DNA of 5,413 nt from an uncultured bacterium (lineage in GTDB: Bacteria > Bacillota > Clostridia > Oscillospirales > Ruminococcaceae): assembly GCA_934845495.1 (NCBI GenBank), contig CAKWRB010000091.1:1-5413 (forward strand), given 5' to 3'. Positions 4,388 through 5,413 of this stretch are shown here, piece after piece. A program made the position numbers and the translations under genes. Each line of letters opens with the position of its first letter. Position 1 is the first letter of the stretch. Below the pieces are notes generated by a model. That model was not told where the DNA came from, did no database searches, and saw nothing but the letters and a program-made list of their open reading frames with translations.

Positions 4388-5413
4388 ATGGATGCTTTTC
4401 TGATGCAAAAACAATACTTTCAGAGCGGTGCAACCCTTCCGCTGGAACAGCGGCTGGCCCATCTGAACACCCTCTATCACGGGATCAAGCGCTTTGAACC
4501 GCAAATCCTGGAGGCACTGCGGTGCGATCTGGGGAAATCCCCTGAAGAGAGCTATATGACCGAGGTTGGCCTGTGCCTGACCGAGATCCGCCATACCATG
4601 CGGCATCTCCGGGACTGGGCCAGACCCCGGTATGTTCCCACTCCGCTGATGCACTTCCCGGCCAGCAGCAAAATTGTCCGGGAGCCGCTGGGGGTCTGCC
4701 TGGTCATTGCGCCCTGGAACTACCCCTTCCTGCTCGCCATCGGGCCGATCATTTCTGCGCTGGCAGGCGGCAATTGCATCGCCCTCAAACCATCTGAGTA
4801 CGCTCCTGCCACAGCAGCGGTCCTGGAGCGGCTGCTCTCTGCCTGTTTTGATAAGCGTCTCTGCCGCACCGTTACCGGTGGTGCGGAGGCCGCTGCTGCC
4901 GAAACCGCACGGCCCTATAACCTGATTTTCTTCACCGGCAGTGCCGCCGTAGGACGAAAGGTGATGGCCGCTGCTGCGGAAAATCTGACCCCTGTCGTAC
5001 TGGAACTGGGCGGAAAAAGCCCCTGTATCGTCGACGAAACTGCCGATCTCCCCACCGCTGCCGCCCGCATCATCTGGGGCAAGTGTCTCAACAGCGGGCA
5101 AACCTGTGTGGCACCGGACTATGTACTGGTTGCGCGCAGCCGAAAAGATGCCCTGATCCGGGAGATGCAGAAGGCCATCCACCGCTTTTATGGCGAAGAC
5201 CCCTGCGAGAATCGCGCCTACCCCCGCATTGTCAGCGAGCGGCACTTCGACCGCATCGCTGCTATGCTCCCGGAGGATCCTGTGGTGGGCGGCCGCGTGG
5301 ACCGGGAAACACTGAAAATTGAGCCAACGCTGATCGAGACGAATCTGGATGATACCAGCCCGCTGATGACCGAAGAGATCTTCGGACCGCTGCTTCCCAT
5401 CCTTCCCTATGAC
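4388..5413 (+). CDS. NAD(P)-dependent aldehyde dehydrogenase, ALDH3 type (YwdH-like), N-terminal 342 residues; runs off right edge
   Basis: This is an oxidoreductase that converts aldehydes to carboxylic acids with NAD(P)+. The reading frame is open from the ATG at 4388 to the window edge: 342 residues of an expected 450-460. The helical N-terminus (about 1-95) is typical of ALDH3/YwdH/AlkH-like enzymes (QRLAHLNTLYHGI; DLGKSPEESYMTEVG). The Rossmann cofactor domain carries APWNYP (108-113, oxyanion-hole Asn111), KPSE (134-137) and FFTGSAAVG (181-189). Catalytic residues are Glu206 in ELGGKSP and the nucleophile Cys240 in NSGQTCVAPDYVL, an ALDH3 signature. EEIFGP is at 329-334. GGAGGAG lies upstream at normal spacing. 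No signal peptide is seen; later family members have a C-terminal membrane anchor in some cases, but that end is not visible. The gene is transcribed divergently from zupT across 253 bases. The natural substrate (medium or long-chain aldehyde, perhaps detoxification) is unknown. Confidence 0.93.
   Translation, partial: MDAFLMQKQYFQSGATLPLEQRLAHLNTLYHGIKRFEPQILEALRCDLGKSPEESYMTEVGLCLTEIRHTMRHLRDWARPRYVPTPLMHFPASSKIVREPLGVCLVIAPWNYPFLLAIGPIISALAGGNCIALKPSEYAPATAAVLERLLSACFDKRLCRTVTGGAEAAAAETARPYNLIFFTGSAAVGRKVMAAAAENLTPVVLELGGKSPCIVDETADLPTAAARIIWGKCLNSGQTCVAPDYVLVARSRKDALIREMQKAIHRFYGEDPCENRAYPRIVSERHFDRIAAMLPEDPVVGGRVDRETLKIEPTLIETNLDDTSPLMTEEIFGPLLPILPYD

Noticed and set aside
4316..5245. 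309-codon open frame on the minus strand opposite the aldehyde dehydrogenase
   Set aside because: The plus strand has all ALDH catalytic motifs in frame with a ribosome binding site. The antisense frame gives low-complexity, family-less protein, as is common opposite GC-rich genes.

Overview
The window looks like a chromosomal segment of a Gram-positive, low-oxygen-lineage Firmicute (Bacillota, Clostridia). A member of the Oscillospirales/Ruminococcaceae is my best guess. The reasons are the conserved gene order ylxM-ffh-rpsP-khpA-rimM-trmD, strong AGGAGG ribosome binding sites, sigma-A type promoters, and a moderately GC-rich, clostridial-looking protein set. The genus assignment is inference. 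Nothing suggests a mobile element, phage or CRISPR locus.

Layout, right to left, because six of the eight genes and the SRP/ribosome cluster read on the minus strand. (1) 4388-5413, plus strand: the first three quarters of an ALDH3-type aldehyde dehydrogenase, running off the right edge. (2) 4135-4387: a divergent control region. It has a good sigma-A promoter for each direction, a perfect 10+2+10 palindrome just downstream of the zupT promoter, and a 19-bp near-palindrome at the aldehyde dehydrogenase promoter. (3) 4134-3331, minus: a ZIP-family metal transporter (ZupT-like), closed by a strong intrinsic terminator, so probably a single-gene unit. (4) From a perfect consensus promoter (TTGACA, 17 nt, TATAAT at 3239-3211), the minus strand reads ylxM, ffh, rpsP and khpA, then an intrinsic terminator, then rimM and the start of trmD, which runs off the left edge.

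The minus-strand cluster combines protein targeting (YlxM and Ffh, the signal recognition particle GTPase) with ribosome and tRNA maturation (S16; the RNA-binding KhpA; RimM, which matures the 30S head; TrmD, which makes m1G37 in tRNA). ftsY, often found just upstream of ylxM in Firmicutes, is absent; the unrelated transporter gene lies there instead. The cluster is also interrupted by a terminator between khpA and rimM.

Most of the window is ordinary conserved housekeeping sequence, and I found no convincing new biological system. The items most worth a second look are the palindromic operator candidate of zupT, the near-palindrome over the aldehyde dehydrogenase promoter, and the terminator inside the ribosome-maturation cluster.
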